Below are positions 60,001 through 64,000 of a stretch of DNA of 64,000 nucleotides, in pieces (position 1 is the first letter of the stretch; every line of letters begins with the position of its first letter). The position numbers were made by a program, and so were the translations under genes. The notes beneath the pieces are model-generated. The model searched no databases. It was not told where the DNA came from and saw only the letters and a program-made list of their open reading frames with translations. The stretch spans positions 23,295,401 through 23,359,400 of the forward strand of contig CM049317.1 in NCBI GenBank assembly GCA_026874595.1, in the 5' to 3' direction. The DNA is from Sipunculus nudus. Lineage: Eukaryota; Annelida; Sipuncula; Golfingiida; Sipunculidae.

Positions 60001-61811
60001 TTATTCTGTTGGCGAAAATAATAATTATTACATCCACGGTTGACTTACGTGTATTCGTGCAGCAGTTTTTAATACCGAGGCTAGTTTTACTCGAAAAACT
60101 CGTCTCCACGTCTGTCAGCGGGAGAACCATAACTTCCGGTAGGGGATTCCCAAACGGCTATGTGTAAAACTCGGAAGTCGGAAGCAAGGATTTTTTAAAA
60201 TAAAGCAATGATCGAAGCATAATTTAAATGCTACTAGTACTACATCAATGGAAATTACCATTTTATGTTTATTGATAGAATAAGGTTTTTTCTTTCATAA
60301 TGCAAAAATCAAAGTTATCCATCCGAAGTTATAGACTATTTTTTTCTCGGAAATGCCCGATTATGGTCCAGATGTGTAAAACTCGGAAGCCAGTATTGGC
60401 TAATGCACTAGTCATCATATCGTCAGCAAACGTGTCAAGCATTTTCAATTATTTCAATATGACATATATTTCATAAACTCAATCTGTTTTTTAACATTCA
60501 TGATGCTGTTTTTTTATAATATATTATATTGATATTTTATTTCATTTGTAAAACAAGATTATATTAACTCATCACTATTTTACACTGTTACGTATTTTAT
60601 GTTGGGGGAAAGTTCAGTAAATGTTAAAAAATAAATTGTTACAAAGCAAATTTTACAGATATAACACATTCTTTTTAAATAAGAACCTGGTACCAGCAAC
60701 TATTTTTTTCAGAGAGAAGGATGTCCGAAAGCGCACGGTACTACTGTATCGAGAATTCCGACTACAGTCCGGTTAATTTTGTTTTCTGAGGATAAAAATA
60801 TAAGAATCAAATAAAAATAGCCAGTATACACGGAATATTCAGATAAAGATTTTTATAAGGATCAATATATATTAAATTTTCATATTTGTTCAACGTATGG
60901 GAAATATATTACTGTTTTTATTTTGAATGACATCGTAATTTATTACTATTTTTGATGCCGTATTAGGGTTTATTATAACATATTTATTATTCAGTGGTGC
61001 ATCCATAGAGGGCGCAAGCCCGTTCAGACGTAATATCTCTCATTTTACCGAGTTATTTTCCAATTATTTCGTAATTAATTTTCCTTTCTTTTTCAGATTA
61101 CTTTTTTTATTCCCCATGCAGCAATTTCATTATTATATTTTTTACTTTCCAATTCATAAGTTTGTGATTTACTCCACTATGAGAGCATCCAAATATAAAC
61201 TAGTATATTGAGGAATCTCCCCCCCCCCCCCCTTATCGCTTAACCGTGCGAGTCATGCACGGTCTCCCCACAGAGCTGAGCTCGGGGTGGGATCGACCGT
61301 GAAAAATCTCACGCCTCCTCGGCTGATACTCAGACTCACGCACTGTGCTCTGCTGCCCGAGCCTGGGCGCTCACAGATCACAAAAGTCGGTCAAATGCAA
61401 TGATTGTCATAAGATTTAAACATATTAATTATTTGACAACGAGTACTACCTTTAAATAGTGACATTTTGAAAGTTATAAATGTATAGACGCGCGTTTCAT
61501 TATTGACATTAACATGTAACGAACTTTTGAAATTTGGACTTTCCAGTTTATACCGTAATTTTATAGAAATATAAATATTAAAGCCCAACAACATCAGGTT
61601 TGAATATATTGTTCAAAAACATGTAGGAGAATAGTTGCGGAACAGAAAATCCTCATAATCATTTGTTTAAGGTGCCTCAAAATGTCCTCTTTACATTGCA
61701 TATTTTAAAAATTAATCCCTTCCCGTACCCTCCCCATGTAAATATAAATATCTTTAACAAAAACAAAGCTCTAGATGGGGTGAAATATATTACGTGAAAA
61801 TAAACCCACAC

Positions 61812-61857
<46 letters not shown>

Positions 61858-62777
61858 TTAACAAATAAAAAAATTAAGAAGTTATAGTTTTTCGATTATG
61901 TATCATGTATTGTATTATACACTCATTAAAAGCAGAATCATGCATAAGCAATTTCAATATTTGCATGCAGCTATAATTATAATGAAACTGCATTTGGGCT
62001 GTGGCTCTTAACTGACCACAAGTTAACCAGTGCGTCTCTGTGACTTCCGAGTTATACACATTGGATCACATCCCAGCGCTTCTGCCTGAAATCAGAGATG
62101 GCATCCGAGCACAAAATCATCCATAACTTTCAGATTAAAGAATGGATCACTATTATTCTTCACAGAATGATAATAAAGATCTTATTCTATCGGGGAAAAA
62201 ACAAAATGGTATTGAAGCGTTAGCATTTTGTACATGCTTTAAACTGCTTTATTTATAAGTCATTCCTTGGTTTCCGGCTTCCGGCTTCCGACTTCCAAGT
62301 TTACATACACGACCGCGCCATGACACCTTTAGTTTTGAATGAGAAGTACCGCTTCACGTGAATCGGTGCCACAGTGATGAAAGGAGGTAAAAAATGTAAT
62401 TATTTTTGTGTAACAACATTTCTTCTTCGATATTAAGCACATATAATACGACTTTATAAGCCTGTGATGCCAAATAATACCAGACAGTAAATATTTTGAT
62501 CCGACCCTTAGAACGGGCGTTCTGTTGTGACTGCCATCATGACTCCAGGCCCTATCAGTTTATTTCCGAAGGCCTGAGTGTCATGTTGTCATGGCTAGTA
62601 CCAAATGCAATAAACCGGCTTTTCAGTTGTTATATGCAATATCATTATGGATATAGTGGTGTATTTGAACACTCTTTTTGTTACAGCGGTGTTTTCCTGG
62701 CCACCTACATCATGCTGGCATGTTGTTCGTCAGTCCGGAGGAAATTCCCTGGCAACTTTATCGCTCTGTCCATCTTT
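53979..62777 (+). CDS. Lifeguard/TMBIM family membrane protein, gene 4 (five exons, 3' partial)
   Basis: Joined exons 53979-54087, 56802-56932, 57669-57733, 58389-58442 and 62687-62777 give 150 codons without interruption. The product starts MSAGERNFGYMPYDRGLAGN, has a cytosolic tail rich in Gly, Pro and charged residues, then LFSEKTIRRSFIRK. The first helix VYLILTVQLLVTVGF follows, then a loop HEPTKMWVQKHSWFYYLSY, the second helix, and CCSSVRRKFPGNFIALSIF. The first exon is the only one in the window that supplies the initiator Met for this family. The remaining helices must lie beyond 64000. Exon lengths 65, 54 and 91 and all phases equal those of gene 1, so the two arose by duplication of a whole gene. 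Same likely role as gene 1: membrane calcium and cell-death control. A 5' acceptor-like catacag at 53965-53971 suggests an upstream non-coding exon. Confidence 0.92.
54088..56801. other. Gene 4 intron 1; no second gene seen
   Basis: 2.7 kb, AT-rich, with a G10 run near 55901 and a short CA-rich stretch near 55970. No recognisable element boundary. Confidence 0.45.
56802..56932 (+). CDS. Gene 4 exon 2: cytosolic segment to FSEKTIRRSFIRK
   Basis: 131 bases between ttttgtttag and AAG|GTACAA. After completing a Gly codon it reads YGHPGALPDTYLSSRDQIRR and on to FLFSEKTIRRSFIRK. Matches gene 1 exon 942-1081 at the end. Confidence 0.92.
57050..57205. mobile_element. Two tRNA-like SINE heads in opposite orientation
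   Basis: On the plus strand TGGCGTAATGG (57056-57066, A box) is followed by GGTTTCGACAT (57098-57108, B-box-like). On the minus strand TGACGTAAAGG (57188-57198) is followed by GGTTCGTGTCC (57144-57154). A-to-B spacing suits tRNA-derived pol III promoters. They are too diverged and unpaired to be functional tRNA genes. Located in gene 4 intron 2. Confidence 0.55.
57669..57733 (+). CDS. Gene 4 exon 3: first transmembrane helix
   Basis: 65 bases between ttattcag and ca|gtaagt, encoding VYLILTVQLLVTVGFILFFL and ending in the split His codon. Confidence 0.93.
58389..58442 (+). CDS. Gene 4 exon 4: loop between helices 1 and 2
   Basis: 54 bases between ctttttcag and ata|gtaagt, reading EPTKMWVQKHSWFYYLS. 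Confidence 0.92.
58443..60160. other. Gene 4 intron 4, left part; nothing recognised
   Basis: AT-rich sequence with a T18-like run near 58882. No exon matching the Lifeguard pattern. Confidence 0.4.
60163..62310. mobile_element. Possible inverted-repeat element in gene 4 intron 4
   Basis: Left atgtgtaaaactcggaagtc then ggaagcaagga, and right tccttgg...gcttccgacttccaagt then ttacata, are imperfect reverse complements over ~60 bases, including an aataaagca word on both sides. A partial internal copy of the left end is at ~60371. No transposase frame. Confidence 0.45.
61816..61853. repeat. (AT)n microsatellite
   Basis: About 19 AT dinucleotides. Confidence 0.94.
62687..62777 (+). CDS. Gene 4 exon 5: second helix and RRKFPGN loop
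   Basis: 91 bases between tttgttacag and ttt|gtgagt, reading GVFLATYIMLACC, SSVRRKFPGN and FIALSIF. Last exon of this gene in the window. Confidence 0.93.
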
Positions 62778-64000
62778 GTGAGTACTTTATATGTCAGATA
62801 ATAGACTTTTTCCATCACACTAGCGCCATCTGTCGGCTATGATTGAATCTAAGTGTTCTGGTCGGGGTATTCTGACAAAAGACGATCGCATTTGTTACAA
62901 CTTAAACGATAAAAGTTTAACTGTGTCATGGCGTTACAGGAGAGGTTCCATTCGGAGTTTGTAGTTTATTTCCGCATATAAGGCGGATTAGGACTTTTAA
63001 CGGGAAAAACATTACAAACGGGAAAAACAGTCCAGACGTAAGATCAAACAATTAATGCATCGACCAATTTTAAACATATTCTTGTCTGCTGTGTGTTGCA
63101 CAGGCGTATCCCGAATGTCAATAGAACGCGGTTTACGAATGTTCGCAACAGCTGATCAGTCGCAAAATTGTGAATGACGTGCGAGAGGTTTCCAGCACAC
63201 TTCGCAAAAACATTGCGAGCCTTCGCAATCCTTCCGCAAATCCCATCGCAATCGCAAATTTGCGATTTCTTTTTATCACAAAAGACAAGAATCGAAATTG
63301 CACATTACCACTTTCAAGGGGGATAGCTGTCTTGGTTGGTAATTGCCTGGGGGTAATTGTCCTGGGGGTTATTGTCCGCGGGGTAGTTGACGGGGGGGGG
63401 GGGGGGATTGTCCGGGGATCCATTGTCGATTGGGAGGGGAGCATTTGTCCTGTTGTCAAAATAGCATTAGATTCATAGAGAGTAGGCAGCTCGTGATTTT
63501 TTAACTACAAAACTATTTGAAATAAAATGTCCCGCTAATCTCAATAACCGTTGCTGAGTCAGGAAAGGTGATATTTGTATTTGTTTGTAATCGGCTTCCC
63601 TAGTCTAGGGAGCGCACAATGTTCTGTCGATTTAATGGTGGGTCTGTACCCCAAAGTCGTGTTTCACTCACAAACGTGTGCACCTTTCGGGGGTTCCTCG
63701 GTGTTATACACTCAGTTGACACTGAATAATGTGTTATATGTTGAATTATGTGTTTCCACCCTTTCTTGTAGACAGAAACATGACAATTTGCAGATGTACA
63801 TTTTATCTTACTGAGCAAGCATTAAAATGGAGGCTGTACCTCCTAAAAAATGTTGAAGATTGAGTGTTGAATGTTGAGTTTATATTTGTAGCAATGTAAT
63901 GAAGAATTGTTAACATAAGCAGATTAAAATGTTCAACTTCGCCAGGGAAGATAAGGTTTTTTTTTATTTTACATAATGATCGAGCTTTCATGTTCACGGA
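62778..64000 (+). other. Gene 4 intron 5 to window end
   Basis: No equivalent of the next Lifeguard exon (TLALSYM-like) was found before 64000. Holds the G-rich minisatellite at 63345-63445. Confidence 0.5.
63345..63445 (+). repeat. G-rich minisatellite (GGGGGTAATTGTCC units) with a G15 run
   Basis: Units of about 15-20 bases: tgggggtaattgtcc, tgggggttattgtcc, gcggggtagttgac, G15, attgtccggggatcc, attgtcgattgggag. Many spaced G tracts, so it could form a quadruplex. Confidence 0.75.

Overview
The window is nuclear DNA of an animal. It is AT-rich and intron-rich, with GT-AG introns, many microsatellites, long poly-G/poly-C runs and several families of short non-autonomous transposons. The protein similarities together with dispersed AGGTCA-rich repeats of a kind common in molluscs suggest a lophotrochozoan, most likely a bivalve. 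The taxon is an inference. No bacterial, viral or organellar gene block, rRNA gene or CRISPR array is visible.

Four spliced genes can be reconstructed by joining exons at GT-AG sites with consistent phase. (1) 942-15005, + strand: a Lifeguard/TMBIM (Bax-inhibitor-1 superfamily) seven-helix membrane protein. Nine coding exons are visible and the first coding exon lies before the window. (2) 30119-32606, - strand: a complete four-exon gene for a 148-residue secreted SnoaL-like/DUF4440 (NTF2-fold) protein. (3) 39804-44968, - strand: its tandem paralogue, four exons, 147 residues. (4) 53979-62777, + strand: a second Lifeguard paralogue whose five visible coding exons have the same boundaries and phases as gene 1 and which runs off the right edge.

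Layout: 1-15 kb is gene 1, whose introns carry a 920-bp duplication of a 117-bp satellite, two TA-flanked inverted-repeat elements, a MULE-like element with a 9-bp target duplication, and a 172-bp tandem array that repeats the acceptor and start of the last exon with a stop codon. 15-17.8 kb is the 3' flank with AGGTCA arrays. 17.8-30 kb is intergenic repeat, with a tandemly duplicated NACHT-like peptide remnant at 24.3 kb. 30-47 kb is a segmental duplication carrying the two SnoaL-like genes. The second copy has gained about 2.9 kb in intron 3, including a miniature LTR element whose LTRs contain tRNA-like pol III boxes. 47-54 kb is intergenic repeat, including a pogo/Tigger-like element. 54-64 kb is gene 4 with large repeat-filled introns.

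The Lifeguard proteins would act in Golgi/ER/endosomal membranes in calcium handling and cell-death protection (family knowledge). The SnoaL-like proteins have signal peptides and no assignable reaction. Nothing in the sequence shows that the two families work together; they are simply interleaved.
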